DNA of 54,033 bases from Tyzzerella sp. UBA1042 (lineage in GTDB: Bacteria > Bacillota > Clostridia > Lachnospirales > Anaerotignaceae): assembly GCA_002316675.1 (NCBI GenBank), contig DCDZ01000020.1, positions 9,219-63,251 of the forward strand, given 5' to 3'. Under the pieces are notes generated by a model. It was not told the origin of the DNA. It made no database searches and saw only the letters and a list, made by a program, of their open reading frames with translations. The position numbers and the translations under genes are program-made. Below, piece after piece: positions 7,890 to 14,893 of this stretch. How positions within the stretch are numbered: the stretch's first letter is position 1; every line of letters starts with the position of its first letter.

Positions 7890-7919
7890 TAATTTGACCA
7901 AATAAAAACCCTGCTATAC
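7890..7919 (-). promoter_or_regulatory. Sigma-F type promoter for spoIVB
   Basis: Minus-strand GTATA (7915-7919), exactly 15 bases, then GGTCAAATTA (7890-7899). This fits the sigma-F consensus GYATA-N15-GGnnAnAnTR at every fixed position. B. subtilis spoIVB is known to be read by sigma-F and sigma-G, so the match is biologically expected. Confidence 0.75.
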
Positions 7920-8005
7920 AACCTTAAAATACAAAAAAAGAAGAACGCTGTATCTAAAGTATTTTCAGCATACTGCCACATTTTTCGCTAATTGGATGTC
8001 TAGGG

Positions 8006-8034
8006 TTTACAATATGAATGCCAGGCTTTATAAT
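8006..8034 (+). promoter_or_regulatory. Sigma-A promoter for the gntR gene
   Basis: TTTACA (8006-8011), 17-base spacer and perfect TATAAT (8029-8034), about 75 bases before the ATG at 8109. It is divergent from the spoIVB promoter. Confidence 0.8.
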
Positions 8035-8108
8035 AGGAAGGAAACATTTTGAATTCTATTTCATTTTTTTCATTAAAATTTGCTAATTTCAAAGAAAGAG
8101 GTACATTT

Positions 8109-8834
8109 ATGGAACATGCGGAATCTCTGTTAGACTACGCTTGTCGTGAAATTCGCTCACGCATACAAAATGGCACATATCCGCCGGGTTCAAAATTATC
8201 CACCCAAGAAATCTCCGACTCTCTGGGAATCAGCAGGACCCCAGTTGTTTCTGCAATAAACCGCCTGGTGGCACAAGGTTTAGCCATCGCTTTACCCAGA
8301 CGCGGTGTGATTGTTGCGGATTTTTCACCGCAGCAGCTCAAGGAAATTATCGAAGTGCGGGAGATGTTTGAGCTTTATGCCGTGAAGGGTGCCATACAAA
8401 ATATTGATTTTTCTCAAGAAATCTTAGAGGAAATGGAACAAGTAGCCGCTAAGCTTGCCCACATAGACAGCCAAAATTATAATCTTGCAACAGAGCTGGA
8501 AATTCGTTTTCATACCCTTTTTGTTACCCTGGCGGGAAACTCCCAGTTGACCAAGCTGTATGTAAACAATTGGAATATCGGGGCAATGTTTCAAATTTTT
8601 ATGCTCTCAAAAATGCCTTTATCGAAGCATCAGCCTTCCTTTGATCAGCATTTAGAAACCATACAGCTTTTAAAAAATAAAGATGAGGCCGCCTTGTTGG
8701 AGTTTATCCCCTATCATCTGACGCCTGTTTATAGTGCCATAGACTGGATTATGAGAAATGGCAATATGGATATGCAAGATTTATTTAAAATCATGGCTGC
8801 CAAAGCCGAGGAAACAAAAAAAACAAAAGCGTAG
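8109..8834 (+). CDS. GntR-family transcriptional regulator (FCD domain)
   Basis: A 241-residue FadR-subfamily regulator. The N-terminal winged helix spans about residues 5-70, with GTYPPGSKLSTQEISDSLG and SRTPVVSAINRLVAQGL. The all-helical FCD ligand domain follows, with the signature FHTLFVTLAGNSQL and a later His in FIPYHL; the position usually held by Asp four residues before the first His is Glu. I chose the ATG at 8109 because AAAGAGG lies six bases upstream and the HTH then starts normally; the frame extends to 8049. It is isolated: spoIVB is divergent and an IS lies downstream. Target genes and ligand (such proteins often bind carboxylic acids) cannot be told. Confidence 0.88.
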   Translation: MEHAESLLDYACREIRSRIQNGTYPPGSKLSTQEISDSLGISRTPVVSAINRLVAQGLAIALPRRGVIVADFSPQQLKEIIEVREMFELYAVKGAIQNIDFSQEILEEMEQVAAKLAHIDSQNYNLATELEIRFHTLFVTLAGNSQLTKLYVNNWNIGAMFQIFMLSKMPLSKHQPSFDQHLETIQLLKNKDEAALLEFIPYHLTPVYSAIDWIMRNGNMDMQDLFKIMAAKAEETKKTKA

Positions 8835-8860
8835 TTCTCGTATTTTTCTCAAAATAAAAA

Positions 8861-8888
8861 GGGATCCTTGCCTGTATGAATTGATCCC
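8861..8888 (-). terminator. Half of the split gntR/eno terminator; re-formed hairpin with IS end
   Basis: 8861-8871 (GGGATCCTTGC) is the left arm of a bidirectional terminator whose right arm is 10161-10171. In the present sequence GGGATC (8861-8866) can instead pair perfectly with GATCCC (8883-8888), supplied by the IS end. On the minus strand this 6-bp hairpin is followed by TTTTTATTTT, so it may still terminate leftward transcripts. Confidence 0.6.
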
Positions 8889-8911
8889 AAAAAGTTAGAC
8901 AAATAGTTTAG

Positions 8912-9721
8912 TTAAGCAGCGGAAAGGGCTTGTTGTCTGTGAAGAGCAGGCGGCAAGCCCTTTACCTTGGCACGTCGGTTGTTGTAGTAATCAAGATAGT
9001 CAATCAGTTCAGTTTTGAAGTGCTGCATAGACTCAAATTTCTGTAAATACAGCAGTTCGCTCTTATGCAGACCAAAGAAATTCTCAATTACAACGTTGTC
9101 CAAAAAATTGCTTTTGCGGCTCATGCTCTGCCGGATTCCTTTTTCCCGTAACATTTGCTGATAGTGTTTGTGCTGGTATTGCCATCCCTGGTCGGAATGC
9201 AGAAGAAGATTTGTCCCATCGGGTATCCTCGCAAAAGCCTTGTCCAGCATCTTCGTCACCATGGAAAGCACCGGTCTATCAGAGATGGAATAGCTGACAA
9301 TATCCCTGCTGCACAAGTCGAGAATTGGTGACAGATAAAGTTTTTGACCGAACAAATTGAATTCCGTGACATCGGTCACCCACTTCTGGTTAGGCTTTTC
9401 AGCCTCAAAGTGCCGTTCCAAGAGATTCGATGCAATTCTGCCCACTTCACCCTGATAAGAACGGTACTTTTTCATTCGTACATGGCAGACAATCCCTAAT
9501 TGTTTCATTAGCCGCTGCACAGTCTTGTGGTTTAGCGAGAATCCGCGTTTGCGCAGTTCCATCGTAATTCGGCGGTAACCATAGCGGCCTTTGTGTTCAT
9601 GGTAAATAGCGGTAATCACTTCTTTCGCTACACAATATTTGTCTGCTTTTGCCATCCTTTTCTCATGGTAGTAATAGGTGGAACGTGCAAGCTGGGCAAC
9701 TTCCAGCAGAATATTCAGCAA
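8912..9721 (-). CDS. IS3-family transposase OrfB (DDE integrase)
   Basis: The 269-residue catalytic half of the IS3 transposase. An HTH_21-type segment (KGRYGYRRITMELRKRG, then LNHKTVQRLMKQLGI) precedes the rve integrase core. The DDE triad is visible: Asp in WVTDVTEF, Asp in LLHSDQGWQYQ, and Glu in NVVIENFFGLHKSEL, with the family Lys/Arg further on. The listed start is a TTG (9721), but the frame is open back to the A-run at 9754-9759 and overlaps the end of orfA, so the protein is probably made mainly as an OrfAB fusion by -1 frameshifting, as in IS150 relatives. No stop or frameshift damages it. Confidence 0.92.
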   Translation of the reverse strand: MLNILLEVAQLARSTYYYHEKRMAKADKYCVAKEVITAIYHEHKGRYGYRRITMELRKRGFSLNHKTVQRLMKQLGIVCHVRMKKYRSYQGEVGRIASNLLERHFEAEKPNQKWVTDVTEFNLFGQKLYLSPILDLCSRDIVSYSISDRPVLSMVTKMLDKAFARIPDGTNLLLHSDQGWQYQHKHYQQMLREKGIRQSMSRKSNFLDNVVIENFFGLHKSELLYLQKFESMQHFKTELIDYLDYYNNRRAKVKGLPPALHRQQALSAA

Positions 9722-9747
9722 ATAGCTTTGCCTCAGTCCTAGAATTA

Positions 9748-10095
9748 CTAGCGTTTTTTGTGCACTTTTCGCTCGTCTTCCAAAACCAAGGCTTGCAAGT
9801 TTTTTAGGTAAGCATTTTCTGCTCGCAGGCGCTGTACTTCTGCCAGCAAGTCTTCCTCAATCTTCGTGGGCAACTTTGCTGGACGCCCTTTACCTCCACG
9901 GCCACGTCGTTCAACCGTTAGGCCTTCCAATCCTTCTGTAAGGTAGATACGCTCCCAATTTTGAATGCAGCTATGACCGGCTATCTCATAAATACGTTCA
10001 GCTTCCTTGTAACTTATTCCATCATGTAATATTGCCTCTACCCCTTGTCGTTTGAATTCTACTGTGTATCGCTTATTCGGCACACCTTTTGGCAT
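9748..10095 (-). CDS. IS3-family transposase OrfA (DNA-binding subunit)
   Basis: A 115-residue OrfA with an N-terminal helix-turn-helix (YTVEFKRQGVEAIL, then SYKEAERIYEI) and a C-terminal leucine-zipper-like helix (LLAEVQRLRAENAYLKNL). It recognises the terminal repeats and dimerises with OrfAB. I chose ATG 10095 (MPKGVPNK): GGGGTG lies six bases upstream, and the longer frame would begin outside the IS. The last codons AAA AAA CGC TAG contain a run of six A (9754-9759) where a -1 slip leads into the open orfB frame. A hairpin upstream can hide the ribosome binding site. Confidence 0.88.
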   Translation of the reverse strand: MPKGVPNKRYTVEFKRQGVEAILHDGISYKEAERIYEIAGHSCIQNWERIYLTEGLEGLTVERRGRGGKGRPAKLPTKIEEDLLAEVQRLRAENAYLKNLQALVLEDERKVHKKR

Positions 10096-10101
10096 AATAA
10101 A

Positions 10102-10147
10102 CACCCCAATCGTTATCAGTATATCATACTGTCTAACAATTGGGGTG
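10102..10147 (-). other. Terminal hairpin of the IS covering the orfA ribosome binding site
   Basis: Arms 10102-10110 (CACCCCAAT) and 10139-10147 (ATTGGGGTG) pair perfectly over 9 bp, and GTTA/TAAC just inside add to the stem. One arm is part of the terminal repeat; the other holds the orfA GGGGTG. A transcript entering from eno would fold and mask the site, while one starting within the hairpin would not. Confidence 0.6.
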
Positions 10148-10160
10148 CACTTCAGTATCA

Positions 10161-10171
10161 GCAAGGAGCCC
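10161..10171 (+). terminator. Right arm of the split gntR/eno terminator
   Basis: GCAAGGAGCCC (10161-10171), followed by TTTATTCGTTTTT, pairs at 10 of 11 positions with GGGATCCTTGC (8861-8871). Without the IS the loop would be eight bases. The IS now separates the arms by about 1.3 kb, so eno no longer has its original terminator. Confidence 0.7.
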
Positions 10172-10203
10172 TTTATTCGTTTTTCAATGCTTTATATCTT
10201 AAT

Positions 10204-11517
10204 TTACTTCAAATTAAAGAACGCATCCATACCCGGATATTCTGCCGCTTCCTCAAGCTCTTCTTCAATACGAAGCAGCTGATTGTATTTTGCAACACGA
10301 TCTGTTCTTGCGGGAGCGCCGGTTTTAATCTGCCCTGCATTCGCAGCCACAACAATATCCGCGATGGTTGTGTCTTCTGTTTCTCCGCTTCTATGGGAAA
10401 CAATGGCCGTCATTTTATTTCTGTTTGCCAGCTGAATTGCATTAAAGGTTTCTGTTAAAGTACCGATCTGGTTTACTTTAATCAAAATGGAATTCCCTGC
10501 CTTTAAATCAATTCCCTTTTGCAAACGCTCTGTGTTTGTAACAAAAAGGTCGTCGCCAACAAGCTGTATCTTTTCGCCCAATTCCTTTGTAAGCAGCTGC
10601 CAGCCGGCCCAGTCTTCTTCCGCCAAGCCGTCTTCAATGGAAATAATGGGATATTTTTCTGCCAAGGCCTTCCAAAATGCAACCATTTCTTCGGAGGTTC
10701 TGTCAACTTCTTTTCCTGTCATTTTGCTTTCGCCGGGGAAATGATACCTACCATCCTTTTCGTCATACAGTTCTGTCATGGCAGGGTCTAATGCAATCTT
10801 AATTTGATCGCCCCACTGATAGCCGGTAGCATCCACCGCTTCCTTGATCAAATCAAGCACTGCGTCTGCCGTAGGCAGGTCCGGTGCAAAACCGCCTTCA
10901 TCGCCAACCGCTGTGGAAAGGCCTTTATTTTTCAAAACCTTTTTCAGCATATGATAGATTTCAGCGCACATACGAAGGGCTTCCTTAAAGGAAGGTGCGC
11001 CCACAGGCATAATCATAAATTCCTGAATATCCACAGTGTTATCTGCGTGCTTACCGCCATTCATAATGTTCATCATAGGAATGGGTACAGCCTTGGCATT
11101 AAATCCGCCCAAATACTGATATAAAGGCATATCCAATGCTTCTGCCGCTGCTCTTGCAACTGCCATGGAAACACCAAGAATTGCATTCGCTCCCAATTTT
11201 CCTTTGTTGGGTGTGCCATCCAATGCAATCATGGCTTTGTCTACAGCAACCTGATCCAAGGCATTCATGCCGATAATTTCTTCGGCAATCAAATCGTTCA
11301 CATTATCCACTGCATTCTGTACGCCGGTGCCGTTATATCTTTCTTTGCCATCACGCATTTCCACTGCTTCAAAAGCCCCTGTGGAAGCGCCGCTGGGAAC
11401 TGCCGCCCGGCCCAGAATACTATCATCTACAATGACCTCCACCTCAACCGTAGGGTTCCCTCTGGAATCCAAAACCTCTCTTGCGTAAACATCGGTAATT
11501 TCAAAAAAACCTTTCAT
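10204..11517 (-). CDS. eno: Enolase
   Basis: A 437-residue enolase converting 2-phosphoglycerate to phosphoenolpyruvate. Family marks run through the length: AREVLDSRGNPTVEVEV at the N-terminus, SGASTGAFEAVEMRDG (mobile loop 1), MMNIMNGGKHADN, AVGDEGGFAPDL, the Mg ligands in IALDPAM, SIEDGLAEEDW and LVGDDLFVTN, catalytic Lys in ILIKVNQIGTLTE, and VSHRSGETEDTTIADI. I prefer ATG 11517 (MKGFFEI), with AAGGAGG nine bases upstream, over 11526. It is the last gene of the glycolytic cluster, 132 bases after gpmI, and its original terminator is split by the IS. Confidence 0.97.
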   Translation of the reverse strand: MKGFFEITDVYAREVLDSRGNPTVEVEVIVDDSILGRAAVPSGASTGAFEAVEMRDGKERYNGTGVQNAVDNVNDLIAEEIIGMNALDQVAVDKAMIALDGTPNKGKLGANAILGVSMAVARAAAEALDMPLYQYLGGFNAKAVPIPMMNIMNGGKHADNTVDIQEFMIMPVGAPSFKEALRMCAEIYHMLKKVLKNKGLSTAVGDEGGFAPDLPTADAVLDLIKEAVDATGYQWGDQIKIALDPAMTELYDEKDGRYHFPGESKMTGKEVDRTSEEMVAFWKALAEKYPIISIEDGLAEEDWAGWQLLTKELGEKIQLVGDDLFVTNTERLQKGIDLKAGNSILIKVNQIGTLTETFNAIQLANRNKMTAIVSHRSGETEDTTIADIVVAANAGQIKTGAPARTDRVAKYNQLLRIEEELEEAAEYPGMDAFFNLK

Positions 11518-11649
11518 TCTTAGCATCCTCCTTCTATGATCCTATTCGCCGAATGAAGTTCGCAATTCATGGATATTTTATCCCAAGTCTGCAAGTCTCT
11601 GCTTCAGCGAAACTTTAGTATCCAAAATCAGCCGCTCCGGTAAAAACAA

Positions 11650-13206
11650 TTATTTGCTTATCAGCAGGCTCTTTCCTGTCATTTCCTTAGGAATGGGCAC
11701 GCCCATCATATCCAAAAGGGTTGGTGCAATATCCGCAAGCCTTCCCCCTTCTCTCAACCCCACGCCATCGGTAAAATGAATCAGTACAAAAGGCACAGGA
11801 TTTGTGGTATGGGCAGTAAAAGGTATATGGGTGACATAATCTATCATCTGGTCGCTGTTTCCGTGGTCGGCACATAAAAACATATTGCTTCCCGTTTCCA
11901 GCAATGCTTCCATCACCTTGCCCACACAAGTATCCACGGCCTCCACAGCCTTGATTGCCGCCTCAATAATACCTGTATGGCCAACCATATCAGAGTTGGC
12001 ATAGTTGACAATAATCAAGTCATACTCTTTGGAACGGATGGCCTTCACCAAGCCGTCAGTCACCTCATAGGCACTCATTTCCGGCTGTAAGTCGTAGGTG
12101 GCAACCTTCGGTGAGGGCACCAGCCACCGATCCTCATTGGGGTTGGGCTCTTCCACACCTCCGTTGAAAAAGAATGTAACGTGGGCATATTTTTCTGTTT
12201 CCGCCGTTCTTAATTGCTTCAAACCCAAAGAAGAAATATAAGTTCCCAAGGTATTTGTTAATTTCTGCGGTTGAAAAGCAACCTCTTTGTTAGGAATCGT
12301 AATATCATATTCCGTGAAGCATACAAACTTTATATCCTCCAGAACCTTCCCGCGGTTGAATCCATCAAAAGCAGGGTCGCAAATTGCTCTGGTAATTTCT
12401 CTGGCACGATCGGGGCGAAAATTAAAGAAAATAACAGCGTCATGGTCGGCAATTTTTCCCTGGCCCATGCCCTGTTCATCCACAATTACCGTGGGCGGCA
12501 TAAACTCATCCGTCTTGCCCTTTTCATAGGATTGCTTCACCCCATCTATTGCGTCTGTTGCCGTAGTTCCTTTTCCCAAAACCATAGCATCATAGGCTTC
12601 CTGCACTCTTTCCCACCGTTTGTCACGATCCATGGCATAATACCGGCCGGACACCGTAGCAAACCGCCCAATTTCCAGCTCACGCATTTTTTCTGCCAAT
12701 TCCGCCATATACGCTGCCCCTGACGAGGGGGGTGTGTCTCTGCCATCCAAAAACGTATGTACATAGACCTTCTCCAAGTTATGCTTTTTTGCCAAACGCA
12801 GCAAGGCATACAAATGGGTGTTGTGGCTATGCACACCGCCATCGGAAACCAAGCCCAATAAATGCAGTGCGGAAGCGTTTTTTTTGCAGTGGTCAATGGC
12901 CTGCAAAAGTGCGGAGTTTTCATAAAAATCTCCGTCCTCAATGGCCTTTGTGATACGAGTCAGCTCTTGATAGACAATACGGCCTGCGCCGATATTTAAG
13001 TGTCCCACCTCAGAATTGCCCATTTGTCCCTCGGGCAAGCCAACGTCACGTCCGCTGGCATAACCCTTTACAAAAGGATATTTCTTGAAAATATCGTCCA
13101 AAACAGGGGTGTTTGCCTGCTTGATGGCATTTCCCTCGATTTTTTCATTAATGCCAAAGCCGTCTAAAATCATTAAAACCGTCGTTTTTTTTCCCAAAAG
13201 TTTCAC
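11650..13206 (-). CDS. gpmI: 2,3-bisphosphoglycerate-independent phosphoglycerate mutase
   Basis: A 518-residue, two-Mn2+ cofactor-independent mutase interconverting 3- and 2-phosphoglycerate. The start VLMILDGFGINE carries a metal Asp. The phosphoserine nucleophile lies in MGNSEVGHLNIGAGR; the phosphate-transfer domain includes GGVHSHNTH and LDGRDTPP. Late metal ligands appear in NYANSDMVGHTG, CADHGNSD and HTTNPVPFVL. The start is GTG (13206), with AAGG upstream. It lies 18 bases after tpiA, so is co-transcribed. Mn-dependent GpmI from spore formers is known to be very pH sensitive, a trait linked to 3PGA storage in spores. Confidence 0.97.
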   Translation of the reverse strand: MKLLGKKTTVLMILDGFGINEKIEGNAIKQANTPVLDDIFKKYPFVKGYASGRDVGLPEGQMGNSEVGHLNIGAGRIVYQELTRITKAIEDGDFYENSALLQAIDHCKKNASALHLLGLVSDGGVHSHNTHLYALLRLAKKHNLEKVYVHTFLDGRDTPPSSGAAYMAELAEKMRELEIGRFATVSGRYYAMDRDKRWERVQEAYDAMVLGKGTTATDAIDGVKQSYEKGKTDEFMPPTVIVDEQGMGQGKIADHDAVIFFNFRPDRAREITRAICDPAFDGFNRGKVLEDIKFVCFTEYDITIPNKEVAFQPQKLTNTLGTYISSLGLKQLRTAETEKYAHVTFFFNGGVEEPNPNEDRWLVPSPKVATYDLQPEMSAYEVTDGLVKAIRSKEYDLIIVNYANSDMVGHTGIIEAAIKAVEAVDTCVGKVMEALLETGSNMFLCADHGNSDQMIDYVTHIPFTAHTTNPVPFVLIHFTDGVGLREGGRLADIAPTLLDMMGVPIPKEMTGKSLLISK

Positions 13207-13224
13207 CTTGCCTTCATCCCCAAA

Positions 13225-13974
13225 TTATTTTTGATAGTGGACAATCTGCTGGAATTCTTCCTTTAAGCTGGCGCCGCCCACCAAGCCGCCGTCAATATCA
13301 GGCATGACAAACAATTCTGCGGCATTTTTCCCGTTGACACTGCCGCCATACTGAATGCGTATCTTTTCCGCAGCAGCCTTTCCGTATACCTCGCCTATCA
13401 CCTCACGGATTGCCTTGCAAACCTCCTGCGCCTGTTGGGAGGTTGCGGTTTTCCCCGTGCCGATTGCCCAAATAGGCTCATACGCAATGACAACCCGGAT
13501 AGCTTGCTCCGCTTCCAAACCTAATAAGCCGTATTTGATTTGCATACGCACCCACTCAATGGTAATGCCCGCTTCCCTTTGCTCTAAGGTTTCACCGCAG
13601 CATAGTATGGGTATAATCCCAACTTCCAAGGCCTTCTTCACTTTTTTGTTTACCATATCATCGGTTTCACCGAAAAATTGACGACGCTCGGAATGGCCCA
13701 GCACAACATACGAAACTCCCATTTCCTTCAGCATCAACGGAGAAATTTCTCCGGTATAGGCTCCGCTGTCCTCATAATGCATATTTTCGGCACCTACGGC
13801 AATCCCTGAGCCTTGCAATTCCTCCAAGGCCGGATATAAGTCTACAAAAGGTACGCAAAATACTACATCTGCTTCGTCAGATGCGGCTTTCTCTTTCATC
13901 AGCCTGCAAAATTCTGCGGCCTCTTTCGGTGTTTTGTTCATTTTCCAATTGCCTGCAATGATTTTTTTTCTCAT
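13225..13974 (-). CDS. tpiA: Triosephosphate isomerase
   Basis: A 249-residue TIM-barrel enzyme interconverting dihydroxyacetone phosphate and glyceraldehyde 3-phosphate. Catalytic residues are visible: Lys in AGNWKMNKTP, His in VVLGHSERRQFFGE, and Glu in IAYEPIWAIGTGKTAT, whose last part starts flexible loop 6. The C-terminal phosphate site IQYGGSVNGKNA and GGLVGGASL is present. I start at ATG 13974 (MRKKIIAG), since the family starts a few residues before NWKMN; the frame extends to 14052 across the end of the deacetylase gene. It lies five bases after that gene, so the two are surely one transcript. Confidence 0.97.
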   Translation of the reverse strand: MRKKIIAGNWKMNKTPKEAAEFCRLMKEKAASDEADVVFCVPFVDLYPALEELQGSGIAVGAENMHYEDSGAYTGEISPLMLKEMGVSYVVLGHSERRQFFGETDDMVNKKVKKALEVGIIPILCCGETLEQREAGITIEWVRMQIKYGLLGLEAEQAIRVVIAYEPIWAIGTGKTATSQQAQEVCKAIREVIGEVYGKAAAEKIRIQYGGSVNGKNAAELFVMPDIDGGLVGGASLKEEFQQIVHYQK

Positions 13975-13979
13975 GCGTC

Positions 13980-14885
13980 TCACCTCTTCCCGGGCACAAA
14001 GCTTTTCCTTGCCGCCCGCTCTATATGCTCCAACAGTGCTTGACCATCCCATCCGGATTCCACCGCAATTCTTGGAATCTCATAACGGGAGGTTTGTTTT
14101 GTGATCACTCCATGCTCTACGGTAAACAGAAGGTCAAAGCCCATTTTTTCCAATTCTTTCTGGGCATACAATGTGAACCGTCCATTGGGGTAGGCCAATG
14201 CCTTGCACCCCTCCTGCCTTAAATGTGCCTGCAACGCCTGCTCCCCTTGCGCCACCGCAAGCAAAAAGGCTTCCTCTATTTCCATATCTATAGGAATATG
14301 GTTCGCCGTATGGTTATAAAGCTTCACCATACCGCTATCCACCATTTTCTGCCCTTGCTTCCATGTAAATTTCTTTAATCCCGTTTGTTGGGTTATGCTG
14401 TCCGTCACTACAAAAATAGAGGCGGGAACACGGTATTCCTTGAAAAGGGGAAATGCCAATTCATAATTGCTCAAATATCCGTCGTCTATGGTGATACACA
14501 CGTATTTTTGTCCCAATCCAAGGCTTTTCCCTTCATTGTCTGTTTTTTGATTCCGTTTTTTCTCCATCTGCTGCAGGAGGCGGTCTAAGGTTTCCAGAGA
14601 AATAAATTCATACCCCGCTTCCTTTAAAGAAGCAATCTGCGCCCTCAACTCGGCTTGGGTGGTAACAACACCGTTTCCCTCGCCCATATCCCGTATTGCA
14701 AAATGATGGTACATCAGCACCGGAATATAGTCCGTCGGCGGAATCACGGTTTCTTCCGCCGGACTGATCTGCTCTTGTTCTTTCATGCTATCCATAGCAA
14801 CCACCGTTTTTCCCCATACCGTTTGCTGAAAAAAGAAGCAGCAAAGCAGGGCAATTGCCACAAATACTTTTCCCCTGTCTTTCAT
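13980..14885 (-). CDS. Secreted polysaccharide deacetylase (NodB fold)
   Basis: A 301-residue protein with an N-terminal signal sequence (FVAIALLCCFFFQQTVWG) and a NodB-type deacetylase domain, likely acting on a cell-wall or exopolysaccharide N-acetyl group outside the membrane. Motif 1 is ITIDDGY (Asp134, Asp135) and motif 2 is H192-TANH196, which together give the Asp-His-His metal site. IPVLMYHHFA near residue 55 is typical of the PgaB/IcaB-like branch. It sits between tpiA and pgk with gaps of five and eight bases, so it is co-transcribed with glycolytic genes. Substrate is unknown. Confidence 0.88.
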   Translation of the reverse strand: MKDRGKVFVAIALLCCFFFQQTVWGKTVVAMDSMKEQEQISPAEETVIPPTDYIPVLMYHHFAIRDMGEGNGVVTTQAELRAQIASLKEAGYEFISLETLDRLLQQMEKKRNQKTDNEGKSLGLGQKYVCITIDDGYLSNYELAFPLFKEYRVPASIFVVTDSITQQTGLKKFTWKQGQKMVDSGMVKLYNHTANHIPIDMEIEEAFLLAVAQGEQALQAHLRQEGCKALAYPNGRFTLYAQKELEKMGFDLLFTVEHGVITKQTSRYEIPRIAVESGWDGQALLEHIERAARKSFVPGKR

Positions 14886-14893
14886 GTTAAGCC

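Larger units (their letters stand above)
8877..10154 (-). mobile_element. Complete IS3-family (IS150-like) insertion sequence
   Basis: A 1278-bp element with imperfect 25-bp terminal inverted repeats: 8877-8901 and 10130-10154, the latter beginning TGAAGTGCACCCC on the minus strand; 19 of 25 positions agree by eye. It ends in TG...CA and is flanked by the 3-bp direct repeat GTA (8874-8876 and 10155-10157), a usual IS3-family duplication. It encodes OrfA and OrfB with an intact DDE triad and a likely -1 frameshift site. The intact frames, ends and duplication suggest a recent, possibly active insertion. Removing it and one GTA rebuilds a terminator hairpin between gntR and eno. Confidence 0.93.
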
